Below, one piece after another: positions 46,087 to 55,503 of a stretch of DNA of 64,000 nucleotides (positions are counted from its first letter, which is position 1; each line of letters begins with the position of its first letter). The notes beneath the pieces were generated by a model. It was given only the letters and a program-made list of their open reading frames with translations. It ran no database searches and was not told the DNA's origin. The DNA is taken from the NCBI GenBank assembly GCA_964415185.1, contig CAYPZI010000005.1, positions 1-64,000 on the forward strand, given 5' to 3'. The position numbers were made by a program, and so were the translations under genes. Source of the DNA: CAYVBJ01 sp964415185. GTDB lineage: Bacteria > Bacteroidota > Rhodothermia > Balneolales > Balneolaceae.

Positions 46087-46662
46087 ATGTCAAAAGTAAG
46101 CACTTCAGATTTTCGTCCAGGCTTGAATATTTTGGTTGACGATGAGATCTATTCAATTGTTGATTTTCAGCATGTAAAACCGGGAAAAGGAGGCGCGTTT
46201 GTACGAACCAAATTAAAGGGAGTGGTGAATGAAAAAACCATTGATAAAACATTCAGGTCCGGTGAAAGCGTTGAATCGGTTCGCGTGGAACGGCAGCCGT
46301 ATCAATTTTTGTATATCGATGGCAATCTTTATTACTTTATGCACAAAGAAACCTATGAACAGATTCCCCTTGAAAAAAGCAGGGTAGAAAAACCTGAATT
46401 TATATCTGAAGGTGAAACCTGCACTCTGGTTATCGATGTTGACAACGACCAGGTTCTGTATGCCGAACCACCCGATCAGATTGAAGTTGAAGTTACCAAA
46501 ACCGACCCGGGAGTTCGTGGCGACACAGCACAGGGAGGCTCGAAGCCTGCTGAAATTGTTTCAGGGGCTTCCGTAAATGTACCTCTATTTATTAATGAAG
46601 GTGACATTATTAAAGTGGATACACGCACCGGCGAGTATCTTGAACGAGTAAAAACCAAATAA
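46087..46662 (+). CDS. efp: Elongation factor P
   Basis: Relieves ribosome stalling at consecutive prolines. The 191-residue, three-domain protein has the tip loop KPGKGGAFVR with the modifiable Lys34. The family C-terminal motif ends EYLERVKTK. No EpmA/EpmB-type modification gene is in the window. It precedes accB by 4 bases, an arrangement common in bacteria. Confidence 0.97.
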   Translation: MSKVSTSDFRPGLNILVDDEIYSIVDFQHVKPGKGGAFVRTKLKGVVNEKTIDKTFRSGESVESVRVERQPYQFLYIDGNLYYFMHKETYEQIPLEKSRVEKPEFISEGETCTLVIDVDNDQVLYAEPPDQIEVEVTKTDPGVRGDTAQGGSKPAEIVSGASVNVPLFINEGDIIKVDTRTGEYLERVKTK

Positions 46663-46666
46663 AATC

Positions 46667-47158
46667 ATGGATCTTAAACTTATAAAAAACCTGATATCTC
46701 TCATTTCGGAAAGTGACGTTAATGAAGTTTCTATCGAAGAGGGTGAATTTAAGATAAAGGTAAAAAAACAATCCGATTCGCCCGCAACTGTTCAATATCA
46801 GGCACCTCAACAAGCAGCTCCACAGCCAACTTCACAGCCGGCAACACCTGATGCTGCAAAAAAGGCTGAAGAAACGTCTGCCGGAACAAAGAGTGCTCCT
46901 TCAGAAAAAGCAAAGGATGGCGAACAAGTGAAATCTCCCATTGTTGGAACCTTTTACAGGTCGCCATCACCCGAAGATGATCCCTTTGTAAAAAACGGCG
47001 ACAAAGTTGAAAAAGGGCAGGTACTTTGCATCATTGAGGCTATGAAAATCATGAATGAGATTGAAGCCGACTTCAGCGGAACCGTACAGGAAATCCTTGC
47101 AGAGGATGGACAGCCGGTTGAATATGATCAACCTCTTTTTATCATCAAAAAAGATTGA
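46667..47158 (+). CDS. accB: Acetyl-CoA carboxylase biotin carboxyl carrier protein
   Basis: Biotinylated carrier of the acetyl-CoA carboxylase complex, 163 residues. An N-terminal segment (1-40) is followed by a linker rich in Ala, Pro and Gln (about 47-80) and the biotinyl domain with EAMKIMNE; Lys127 is the biotin attachment site. It adjoins accC (33 bases), together forming the carboxylase half of the enzyme; the accA/accD part is elsewhere. Confidence 0.97.
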   Translation: MDLKLIKNLISLISESDVNEVSIEEGEFKIKVKKQSDSPATVQYQAPQQAAPQPTSQPATPDAAKKAEETSAGTKSAPSEKAKDGEQVKSPIVGTFYRSPSPEDDPFVKNGDKVEKGQVLCIIEAMKIMNEIEADFSGTVQEILAEDGQPVEYDQPLFIIKKD

Positions 47159-47191
47159 ATCGAATCTGACCACCCATAAATACGGGAATTC

Positions 47192-48535
47192 ATGTTTAAG
47201 AAAATACTTATAGCAAACCGCGGTGAAATTGCACTCCGCGTAATCCGGACCTGTAAAGAAATGGGGATAAAAACGGTTGCCGTCTATTCTACGGCTGACC
47301 AGGACAGTCTTCATGTTAAATTTGCCGATGAGGCTGTTTGCATCGGGCCTCCTCCCGGCCGCGACAGTTACCTGAAAAAAGCATCCATCATGGCTGCTGC
47401 AGAAATAACCAATGCGGAAGCGATTCATCCCGGCTATGGTTTCCTTTCGGAAAATGCAGAATTCAGCAGAATTTGTGCGGAACACAAGCTGAAGTTTATC
47501 GGCCCGTCGCCCGAAATGATTGAAACCATGGGCGACAAGGCGACAGCTAAGAAAACCATGATGAAAAACAGTGTGCCGGTGGTTCCCGGCTCGGAAGGAG
47601 TTGTTAATGATCCCGACGAGGCAAAAAAAATTGCTGATGAAATGGGATACCCCGTAATGATTAAAGCCAGTGCAGGAGGCGGTGGACGCGGAATGAGGAT
47701 TGTGGAAGAGTCGGACAAATTTAAAAATTCTTTCAGTACCTGCAGAAATGAAGCCGAATCGGCGTTTGGCAATCCGGAAGTATATATTGAAAAATTTGTA
47801 ACTGACCCGCGGCACATTGAAATACAGGTACTCGGCGACCAGCACGGGAATGCCATTCACTTGGGAGAACGGGAATGCTCGCTGCAACGCCGGCACCAGA
47901 AAGTGCTTGAAGAATGCCCCTCTCCCATTATGACTCCTGAACTTCGTGAAAAAATGGGAGAAGCAGCAGTTAACGCATGTAAAGCCATTGATTATGAAGG
48001 CGCCGGAACTATCGAATTCCTCGTTGATAAAGACCGCAATTTTTACTTTATGGAAATGAATACCCGTATTCAAGTTGAGCACCCTGTAACTGAAGAAGTT
48101 ACCAATTACGATCTGATAGCCGAACAGATCAAAGCTGCTGCCGGAATAAAACTTGATGACAGGCCTCTGAAAATGCGGGGCCACGCTATCGAGTGCAGAA
48201 TCAATGCCGAAGATCCCGAGTTCAACTTCAGGCCTTCTGCTGGGTTAATTACCGCATTTAACGTCCCGGGAGGACATAGTGTTCGCGTAGACACCCATGC
48301 ATATTCCGGTTATAAAATCCCGCCGCATTACGATTCCATGATTGCTAAACTAATTGTCAGCGCGCCAACACGTACGGATGCCATCAACAGAATGAGAAGG
48401 GCCTTAAAGGAATTTGTTATAGAAGGCGTAAAAACCACAATACCCTACCACTTGCAACTTATGGATGATGAAGGTTTTAAAGCCGGTAATTTCAACACAA
48501 AATACCTTGAACAAAAATTCCGGTTCAAAGCCTGA
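47192..48535 (+). CDS. accC: Biotin carboxylase
   Basis: ATP-grasp enzyme carboxylating the biotin of AccB. The 447-residue protein begins FKKILIANRGEIALRVIRT, has the ATP loop KASAGGGGRGMR, the catalytic LGERECSLQRRHQKVLEE and the C-terminal YDSMIAKLIV. It follows accB. A long antisense frame spans most of it but is not considered a gene. Confidence 0.97.
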   Translation: MFKKILIANRGEIALRVIRTCKEMGIKTVAVYSTADQDSLHVKFADEAVCIGPPPGRDSYLKKASIMAAAEITNAEAIHPGYGFLSENAEFSRICAEHKLKFIGPSPEMIETMGDKATAKKTMMKNSVPVVPGSEGVVNDPDEAKKIADEMGYPVMIKASAGGGGRGMRIVEESDKFKNSFSTCRNEAESAFGNPEVYIEKFVTDPRHIEIQVLGDQHGNAIHLGERECSLQRRHQKVLEECPSPIMTPELREKMGEAAVNACKAIDYEGAGTIEFLVDKDRNFYFMEMNTRIQVEHPVTEEVTNYDLIAEQIKAAAGIKLDDRPLKMRGHAIECRINAEDPEFNFRPSAGLITAFNVPGGHSVRVDTHAYSGYKIPPHYDSMIAKLIVSAPTRTDAINRMRRALKEFVIEGVKTTIPYHLQLMDDEGFKAGNFNTKYLEQKFRFKA

Positions 48536-48622
48536 GAATTTTTTACTTAATCTTTTCTTTGCCGGAATATTCATAAATTAAATTGCCATATATAAAACCT
48601 AATGCTACAACAAAACAAATAC

Positions 48623-48629
48623 AAAGGAG
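48623..48629 (+). promoter_or_regulatory. Shine-Dalgarno-like site of gcvH
   Basis: AAAGGAG ends 10 bases before the gcvH ATG. Most genes in this window lack such a sequence, so this is a clear exception and fixes the gcvH start. Confidence 0.6.
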
Positions 48630-48639
48630 CTAACTTGCC

Positions 48640-49023
48640 ATGAAATATCCTGAAAACCTGAAATACACTCGCGAACACGAATGGGTGAAAGACAATGAAG
48701 ATGGAACAATTACCATCGGAATTACCGACTTTGCACAAAGTGAGCTCGGTGATATTGTTTTTGTAGAACTTGAACCCGAAGGATCGGAATTTGACAAGGA
48801 AGAGGTTTTTGGAACAGTTGAAGCCGTTAAAACCGTATCCGAATTATTTGCCCCTGTTTCCGGAAAAATTATTGAAATAAATGAAAACCTTGAAGATGAT
48901 CCTGAACTGGTAAATAATGATCCATACGGTGACGGCTGGATGATTAAATTTAAGGTTTCAAATCCTGATGAACTAAATGAGTTATTAAGTGCGGAAGATT
49001 ACAAGGAAGTAACTGACGCCTGA
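48640..49023 (+). CDS. gcvH: Glycine cleavage system H protein
   Basis: Lipoylated carrier protein of 127 residues that moves the aminomethyl group between the P, T and L proteins. The lipoyl-lysine is Lys64 in VEAVKTVSE. It begins after an unusually good ribosome-binding site. The other glycine-cleavage genes are not in the window, so it is an orphan locus between accC and guaA. Confidence 0.95.
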   Translation: MKYPENLKYTREHEWVKDNEDGTITIGITDFAQSELGDIVFVELEPEGSEFDKEEVFGTVEAVKTVSELFAPVSGKIIEINENLEDDPELVNNDPYGDGWMIKFKVSNPDELNELLSAEDYKEVTDA

Positions 49024-49052
49024 TTTCTTTATCATTTTCCTAAACATATAAA

Positions 49053-50603
49053 ATGTTCGATCAATACGACGAATGGATCCTGATTCTGGATTTTGGATCT
49101 CAGTATACCCAGTTAATTGCCAGAAGAGTTCGCGAAGCCGGTGTATACTGCGAAATTCATCCCTTTAACGTTACCCCTGAGAAATTCGAAGAAAATCTGC
49201 CACACGGTATTATTCTTTCAGGCGGGCCTAAAAGTGTCTACGACCCGGATGCCCCGGAATTAAATATCCGCTTTTTGGATTGGGGAAAACCCGTACTTGG
49301 CATCTGCTACGGTTTGCAGTCTCTTGCCCATTCTATAAAGCCGGGCTCGGTTGAAAGGGCCGAAAAACGCGAGTTCGGAAGAGCCGGTTTGCGGATCGAC
49401 AAACAGAACGGTTTGCTGAAAGGAGTGCGAAATGAATCAACCGTTTGGATGAGTCATGGTGACCATATTCACCAACTGCCGGATGAGTATGAAATAATAG
49501 CCCATACGGCAAATGCTGCTGTAGCCGCTGTAAAGCATATTTCCGAACCTGTATATGGTTTACAGTTTCACCCCGAAGTAGTTCACACAGATGACGGAAA
49601 ACAAATCTTCGAAAACTTTCTCTATTCCATCTGTTCCTGCCGGGGCAACTGGACACCCTCCGCCTTTATTGAGACAGAACTTGAAACCATCAGGCAAAAA
49701 GCGGGAAATTCAAAAGTTCTCTGTGCACTCTCCGGCGGTGTGGATTCGACAGTTGTTGCCACACTGATTCATGAAGCCATCGGAGATCAGCTTCAATGTG
49801 TATTTGTAGATAACGGCTTACTTCGAAAAAATGAATTCCATGATGTTCTGAATACATATCGTGAACATTTGCATTTACCGGTAAAAGGAATTGATGCTTC
49901 CCATATCTTCCTTACAAGGCTTAAGGGTGTTGAAGATCCGGAACAAAAGAGAAAAATAATCGGCAATACCTTTATAGATGTGTTTGATCAGGCCATTACT
50001 GGGGAAAAAGATTACAAATTTCTTGCCCAGGGTACCCTTTATCCCGATGTAATCGAAAGTATTTCATTCAAGGGGCCGTCAGCAACCATTAAGTCTCATC
50101 ATAATGTCGGTGGCCTGCCTGCAAAAATGAAAATGGAACTGATTGAGCCTGTAAGAGAACTATTTAAAGATGAAGTAAGAAATGTGGGCCGTGAATTGGG
50201 GATTCCCGAATCATTTATTTCAAGGCACCCTTTTCCGGGGCCGGGCCTTGCCATCCGAATTTTGGGTGAAGTAACAGAAGAACGGCTAAAATTACTGAGG
50301 GAAGCCGATCATATATTTATTAATGGCCTGCGCAGCCAAAACCTGTATAACGAGGTTTGGCAAGCGCTTGCCGTCCTTCTGCCGGTTCAGTCGGTCGGCG
50401 TTATGGGCGATGAAAGAACGTATGAGGATGTAATTGCACTCCGTGCCGTTACAAGCGTAGACGGAATGACCGCCGACTGGGCCCATTTGCCTTACTCTTT
50501 TCTGGCAAAGGTAAGCAATGAAATCATCAACAAAGTACGAGGTGTAAACAGGGTAGTGTACGATATCAGTTCAAAACCACCATCAACTATTGAATGGGAA
50601 TAA
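49053..50603 (+). CDS. guaA: GMP synthase (glutamine-hydrolysing)
   Basis: Converts XMP to GMP. The N-terminal glutaminase has DFGSQYTQLI, nucleophile Cys85 (GICYG) and the HPEV motif. The ATP pyrophosphatase domain has the P loop SGGVDST, and the C-terminal dimerisation domain ends KPPSTIEWE. Length 516 residues is typical. It starts 29 bases after gcvH. Confidence 0.97.
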   Translation: MFDQYDEWILILDFGSQYTQLIARRVREAGVYCEIHPFNVTPEKFEENLPHGIILSGGPKSVYDPDAPELNIRFLDWGKPVLGICYGLQSLAHSIKPGSVERAEKREFGRAGLRIDKQNGLLKGVRNESTVWMSHGDHIHQLPDEYEIIAHTANAAVAAVKHISEPVYGLQFHPEVVHTDDGKQIFENFLYSICSCRGNWTPSAFIETELETIRQKAGNSKVLCALSGGVDSTVVATLIHEAIGDQLQCVFVDNGLLRKNEFHDVLNTYREHLHLPVKGIDASHIFLTRLKGVEDPEQKRKIIGNTFIDVFDQAITGEKDYKFLAQGTLYPDVIESISFKGPSATIKSHHNVGGLPAKMKMELIEPVRELFKDEVRNVGRELGIPESFISRHPFPGPGLAIRILGEVTEERLKLLREADHIFINGLRSQNLYNEVWQALAVLLPVQSVGVMGDERTYEDVIALRAVTSVDGMTADWAHLPYSFLAKVSNEIINKVRGVNRVVYDISSKPPSTIEWE

Positions 50604-50700
50604 TATTAATTGATCCTGATAAAGTTCAATCCTGCACGGACAGGGAACATTTGACCTGCAAACTTCTATATTTGGTAGTTACGTTATAACAACACTTATC

Positions 50701-52428
50701 ATGAAAAATTTCTGCATTTTCTTCATTGTCTCTTATTCTTTGACGATTTCAACTGTTTCGATGGCTCAAACTTTCGAAACCGGTTATGAGTTCTATCAAA
50801 ATGAAAAATATGACTCGGCAGCTGTTGTATTTTCAAATATTGACCAGGACAGGGCGCGGCTTTTTGCCGGCAAAAGCTATTTTGCCGGCGGTGAGTATTT
50901 AGAGGCCCTGGAGTATTTAAACCGTGCCGGTTCATCATCCGTATCAGCCGTCAGGCAGGAAGCGCTGTTTACTCAAGCGCTTACCTTCTTTAAAATCAGA
51001 AACTATTCCCGGAGCCTTGAATTACTTCATGAGATCACGCAGTCGGAAGACAGAAGCGGCCTCCGGTTTGAAGCCCAAAGGATGTACAACCAGATTTTGT
51101 GGTTTCTGACTTCAAATCAACGTTTTGAAGCTTTTGTCCGTTTGTCTGACTCAGATATCCGCAGAGATCTCATTGAAGCGTCAGAAAGAAGAATGGAGCC
51201 ATCACAATTTTCAGTTTTAGCCAATCAATTCATCTCAACCCTTTCCGACTCCTTGGAAATTAAATCTTTCCGTGAAAAGTATCAGGATGATTTAAACAGA
51301 TTTACCATTACCAGAATGTTACAAGTGCCGGAAGGGATGGTCTATGATATCGGAGTCATGCTGCCCCTGTTTGATAATGAATCTCCTGATTTTACCATTT
51401 CAAGAAATTTATACTTTGGGCTGATTCTCGCCGCTGAAGAATTCAACAGCAGAAATACAGATCAGAAAGTGTTTCTAAATTTTAAGGACACCCGTTCCGA
51501 TTCGCTCAGTATTGCCACTGCCTTTGCAGAACTCAGGTGGAATCACTATTCGGATGCTATTGTCGGGCCGCTTTTTTCTGAACCTGCATCCGAAGCAGCC
51601 GTTCTGGCCGAGCAATATCAAATACCCATGCTTGCTCCTCTTGCTAATTCCGACTCACTAAACCTGGATTATAATTATACTTTTCAGCTTAACCCGACTT
51701 TTGAAGTACATGGCAGGGAAATGGCCCGTTACGCGGTAAATCAGCTTAAACTGGATACTCTTGCAATCATTTCGGAAAGCAACGCCCTTGGCACGTCTTC
51801 TGCGCTGGGCTTCAGGTACGAAGCCGAAAAGCTGGGAGCTCATATTGCCTATTATATTGAAGAGGACTTTGCTTCAACAGGTTTTGATTTAAGGCCTTAC
51901 ACGGAAGTTTTTACTCCTGATAGCGTATTGATTGATTCATTGGGCTATGTTCCTGTAGACGGCATCTATGCTCCATTTACCGGTCAGGCTGCACCAACCT
52001 TAATAAGCCTTTTACTTACTGACCTGGAAGCCATGGGTACTGATGCAACACTTCTCGGTTCTGCAGAATGGGGTACTGCAACTCTCACCGATTCACAGGA
52101 AAATTCTTTTGAAATCTGGTTTACCGATGCATTTGGAAATGAACCCGATTCTCTTTCACTCGAACTATTCAGGGAAAGTTATGAAATCCGTTTTGGTACT
52201 GAACCTGATCAATTTTCCAGAATCGGGTACGATACCGGCAATTACCTTTTAAATTCCATCGAAAAAACAGGGAACCCGGCAAACCTTTCCGATGCCCTTC
52301 GCAATCAAGAGATTTTTGACGGCCTTGAATACAGAATTCACTTCAACGGCCGCAGAATCAACCAACACGTTAACATCGGGCACAGAGGCATTATCAGGGA
52401 AGAAGAGACTGAAGAAAGCAGTCAATAA
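50701..52428 (+). CDS. Periplasmic TPR plus type I periplasmic-binding protein (LpoA-like layout)
   Basis: A 575-residue exported protein. The signal peptide (1-22) ends SMAQ; no lipobox is present. Residues about 25-190 are helical TPR-like repeats (FETGYEFYQNEKYDSAAVVF, ARLFAGKSYFAGGEYLEALEYL). From about 210 on is a type I periplasmic-binding-protein fold (IGVMLPLFD, AIVGPLFSEPAS, IPMLAPLANSDSL, YTFQLNP, DGIYAPF). This TPR-plus-PBP order is that of LpoA, the outer-membrane activator of PBP1A, or of branched-chain amino acid receptors. The LpoA resemblance is architectural only. It sits between guaA and a metalloprotease. Confidence 0.8.
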   Translation: MKNFCIFFIVSYSLTISTVSMAQTFETGYEFYQNEKYDSAAVVFSNIDQDRARLFAGKSYFAGGEYLEALEYLNRAGSSSVSAVRQEALFTQALTFFKIRNYSRSLELLHEITQSEDRSGLRFEAQRMYNQILWFLTSNQRFEAFVRLSDSDIRRDLIEASERRMEPSQFSVLANQFISTLSDSLEIKSFREKYQDDLNRFTITRMLQVPEGMVYDIGVMLPLFDNESPDFTISRNLYFGLILAAEEFNSRNTDQKVFLNFKDTRSDSLSIATAFAELRWNHYSDAIVGPLFSEPASEAAVLAEQYQIPMLAPLANSDSLNLDYNYTFQLNPTFEVHGREMARYAVNQLKLDTLAIISESNALGTSSALGFRYEAEKLGAHIAYYIEEDFASTGFDLRPYTEVFTPDSVLIDSLGYVPVDGIYAPFTGQAAPTLISLLLTDLEAMGTDATLLGSAEWGTATLTDSQENSFEIWFTDAFGNEPDSLSLELFRESYEIRFGTEPDQFSRIGYDTGNYLLNSIEKTGNPANLSDALRNQEIFDGLEYRIHFNGRRINQHVNIGHRGIIREEETEESSQ

Positions 52429-52510
52429 TCTGCCTTTCTTAAAACTTTTTTACAGATCTCCATTTTTTAAAAACTTAAGAATTCCGCATTTTCTCTTTTT
52501 TAATTAATTA

Positions 52511-54961
52511 ATGGAGTTTATGAGATTTTCATTTTACCAGATTTTATTACTGACAATCACTGTTTTTCTTATTACATCGTGTGGTGTATTTAAATCATCA
52601 ACCGGAGAACAGCCACAACGGCCTGAAAAACCCACTGCTTCAAAAAATGGAGAAAAATCGTATAAAAGTGTCATTACGGATGACGCTATTACCAGCCGGG
52701 GCATTATTGACGTCCATTTTGTTGATGATGACCTCTTTTATGAAATTCCGGATTCGTTGATTGGCCGCGACTTTTTAATGGTAAGCCGTATCGCAAAAGT
52801 GCCTTCTGAATTTTTCGGTTTTTTCAGCAGCGGCTCAAAAACTGCCGAACAGGTTATAGCTTTTGAAAAAACGGAAAAGCGAATCAACATCCGCAGAAGA
52901 TCATATAACAGTGTAGCTGCCGATACTCTTCCGATTTCAAAATCAGTACAGGCTAACAACTATGAGCCCATTATTGCTTCTTTTGATATTGAAACGGTCG
53001 GTCCCGATTCGATATCAACCGTCATCAAAATGAACAGTTTTTTTGAAGATGATTTGAGCGCCATCAGCGGCCTCGTTGGTTTCCTGAGAAATATTTACCA
53101 GGTCAGGCGGCTGGATAAAAGCCGGAGCTATATTGACACCGTACGTACCTTTCCCAAAAATATAGAAGCTCGTCATGTAATGACCTACGAAGCAAATAAT
53201 CCGCCCTCAGCGCAAAATACAAATACGATATCGGTTTTGATGAATCAATCAATGGTACTGCTCCCTCAAGAACCGATGAGGCCAAGGCTTGCCGATTACC
53301 GGGTCGGCTGGTTTACAGTTGAACAGATTGATTTTGGCCTGGATGAACAAAAAGCTGCGACCAGGGAGTATATCCGGCGATGGAGGCTTGAGCCTTCCGA
53401 TCCTGAAGCCTACGCGAGAGGAGAGCTAACCGAACCGGTCAAACCTATTGTCTATTATCTGGATCCTGCAACTCCAACGGAATATCGTAAATACGTAAAG
53501 CAGGGAGTTGAGGACTGGAATGTCACGTTTGAAGAAGCCGGTTTTAAAAATGCCATAATAGCAAAAGATGCGCCTAATGCTGAAGAGGATCCTGATTTTG
53601 AGCCGGAGGATATCCGCTACAATATGGTGAGGTGGATTGCAAATACTACACGCAATGCTGTTGGCCCCAGCACCACTGATCCCAGGACGGGTGAAATTAT
53701 TGCAAGCGATATTATCTGGTATCATAACCACATCCGTTCGTACCGAAACCGCCTCATGATTGAAACAGGCGCTGCCAATCCTGCTGCCCGATCCCTTAAA
53801 CTTGATATGGAGCTGATCGGCGAAGCCATCCGGCAGGTTATTGCCCATGAAATCGGGCATGCGCTCGGTTTGCCGCATAACATGAAAGCCAATTCATCGT
53901 ACCCGGTCGATTCTCTCCGGTCACCCGTTTTTACAGAAGAATTTGGTGTATCGGCATCTGTTATGGATTATGCGCGTCAAAACTACATCGCACAACCGGG
54001 CGACGGCGTGGATAGATTCATCCGTAAAATCGGCCCTTACGACAAATATGCAATCAACTGGGGCTATCGTGTGATTCCTGAAGCTGAAACTCCTGATGCC
54101 GAAAAGCCAATCCTCGACAGATGGATTCTCGAAAAAGCTGACAACCCAATGTACCGTTTCGGTACCTCCACAGGTTATGACCCGTCGGCTCAGACCGAAA
54201 CCCTTTCAGATGACCCCGTTCAGGCATCCACCTATGGCATGATGAACCTGCAAAAAGTTGTGCCTAACCTGGTTGAATGGACGTCAACTCCCGGTAAAGG
54301 CTATGAAGATCTTGAAGAAATTTACGGCGAGCTGGTATTTCAGTGGAACCGTTATGTGAATCATGTAATTACAAATATCGGCGGTGTTTATCTTGAGCGA
54401 AAAGCATCGGACCAACAAGGCAATGTATATGAACCTGTAAACAGGGATTACCAGAAAAAAGCAATGGATTTTATGAACCGGAATGCATTTTCAACTCCCG
54501 AATGGCTGCTTGATCCCTCGATTTTGAGAAATATTGAACATGCCGGAGCTTTGGAGAGGGTTCAGAATTTACAGGGCAGCCACCTCAGAAGCATGATGAG
54601 TATTTCGCGAATGAACCGATTAATTGAAGATGAAACATTCAGGGGTTCCGATGCCTATACCCTTTCGGAAATGTTGATTGACCTTAGAAACGGTATATGG
54701 TCGGAATTAGAGAATGCAGCACCGATTGATGCCTATCGGAGAAATTTACAGCGGATTTATGTAAGCAGTATCGGATCGATAATGAAGAGCGACAGTGAAA
54801 ATGCTGATATTTCTGACATCAAACCGTTACTGAGAGCTGAACTCGAAGCTTTACAAAATACAATCTCCGATGCTGCTAACAGATATGGCAACAACCGCAT
54901 TGAGAAAGCACACTTAAATGACATTCTGGATCGTATTGGTCGCATTCTTGATCCAAAATAA
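52511..54961 (+). CDS. Zinc-dependent lipoprotein metalloprotease (DUF5117/DUF4953 type)
   Basis: A large exported zinc metalloprotease, 816 residues. The signal peptide ends in a lipobox (LITSC, about residue 24), placing it on a membrane. The N-terminal part includes DDLFYEIPDSLIGRDFL and the DUF5117-like region. The zinc site is His446-Glu447-Ile-Gly-His450 with His456 (HEIGHALGLPH). A following NSSY and SVMDYARQNY stretch is like the Met-turn of metzincins. Such proteins are common in Bacteroidota-type genomes; substrates are unknown. An ATG three codons further on would also fit. Confidence 0.9.
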   Translation: MEFMRFSFYQILLLTITVFLITSCGVFKSSTGEQPQRPEKPTASKNGEKSYKSVITDDAITSRGIIDVHFVDDDLFYEIPDSLIGRDFLMVSRIAKVPSEFFGFFSSGSKTAEQVIAFEKTEKRINIRRRSYNSVAADTLPISKSVQANNYEPIIASFDIETVGPDSISTVIKMNSFFEDDLSAISGLVGFLRNIYQVRRLDKSRSYIDTVRTFPKNIEARHVMTYEANNPPSAQNTNTISVLMNQSMVLLPQEPMRPRLADYRVGWFTVEQIDFGLDEQKAATREYIRRWRLEPSDPEAYARGELTEPVKPIVYYLDPATPTEYRKYVKQGVEDWNVTFEEAGFKNAIIAKDAPNAEEDPDFEPEDIRYNMVRWIANTTRNAVGPSTTDPRTGEIIASDIIWYHNHIRSYRNRLMIETGAANPAARSLKLDMELIGEAIRQVIAHEIGHALGLPHNMKANSSYPVDSLRSPVFTEEFGVSASVMDYARQNYIAQPGDGVDRFIRKIGPYDKYAINWGYRVIPEAETPDAEKPILDRWILEKADNPMYRFGTSTGYDPSAQTETLSDDPVQASTYGMMNLQKVVPNLVEWTSTPGKGYEDLEEIYGELVFQWNRYVNHVITNIGGVYLERKASDQQGNVYEPVNRDYQKKAMDFMNRNAFSTPEWLLDPSILRNIEHAGALERVQNLQGSHLRSMMSISRMNRLIEDETFRGSDAYTLSEMLIDLRNGIWSELENAAPIDAYRRNLQRIYVSSIGSIMKSDSENADISDIKPLLRAELEALQNTISDAANRYGNNRIEKAHLNDILDRIGRILDPK

Positions 54962-55025
54962 TGAACAGCATTAGTGTCTGATAAAAATAATATGGATATA
55001 ACTGAGGTTTAGAGTTGCTGTAGAA

Positions 55026-55289
55026 TTACAACAGCTTCTCTACCCTTTCTATACCTTTGGAAGTAAGAGATATGTGCCCGTACAATAACGGGCCGCCAAT
55101 GGTTTCAAGCTCAATCAAATCCCGGTTCTGCATGAACTCTAAAATATTTTTGATTTCAGTCCTGTCAAATTCAAAATGATCGTTAAGTACCTTAACCGAG
55201 ACCTGAACTCCGGGTTTAAAATCCGAGTGTTTTGCAGCCTCAAGTAAAATCTGATCACATTTTTTATTGAAATTGTTACCGATGATCAT
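55026..55289 (-). CDS. Small winged-helix-like protein
   Basis: A protein of about 87 residues from the ATG at 55289 (a GTG at 55328 would add 13). The helix-rich sequence with VLNDHFEFDRTEIKNILEFMQNRDLIELE, a short glycine turn and ISLTSKGIERVEKLL resembles a winged helix, so DNA binding is plausible but unproven. It is divergent from the DUF58 gene, with a tandem 11-bp repeat between them. Confidence 0.6.
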   Translation of the reverse strand: MIIGNNFNKKCDQILLEAAKHSDFKPGVQVSVKVLNDHFEFDRTEIKNILEFMQNRDLIELETIGGPLLYGHISLTSKGIERVEKLL

Positions 55290-55343
55290 CCGGTTTCGCT
55301 TTGTGATAATTGCAATATACACAATCACAAAAAGAGCTCAAGT

Positions 55344-55376
55344 TATCGTTAAGCTATTGTTAAGCTATTGTTAAAT
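55344..55376. repeat. Three tandem 11-bp repeats in a divergent promoter region
   Basis: TATCGTTAAGC, TATTGTTAAGC and TATTGTTAAAT follow each other directly, so TRTTAAG-type half sites recur every 11 bases. They lie 55 bases upstream of the small winged-helix gene and 128 bases upstream of the DUF58 gene. An 11-base period is what OmpR/PhoB-family regulators bind, but no factor can be named. Confidence 0.55.
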
Positions 55377-55503
55377 TTAAACCCAGTATAGAATACAGCT
55401 TCAGCACTTGCTCTTGAAGAATTTGTATATTGTAATTGATGTTTTTTTTCACATACAATAAAAACCGCTACATTGCATTTCAATTGGAAAGATTTAAATA
55501 ATT

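Noticed and set aside
46967..48184. 405-codon antisense reading frame across accB/accC
   Set aside because: It lies opposite two certain genes and shows no recognisable motif; long antisense frames arise from codon bias in accC.
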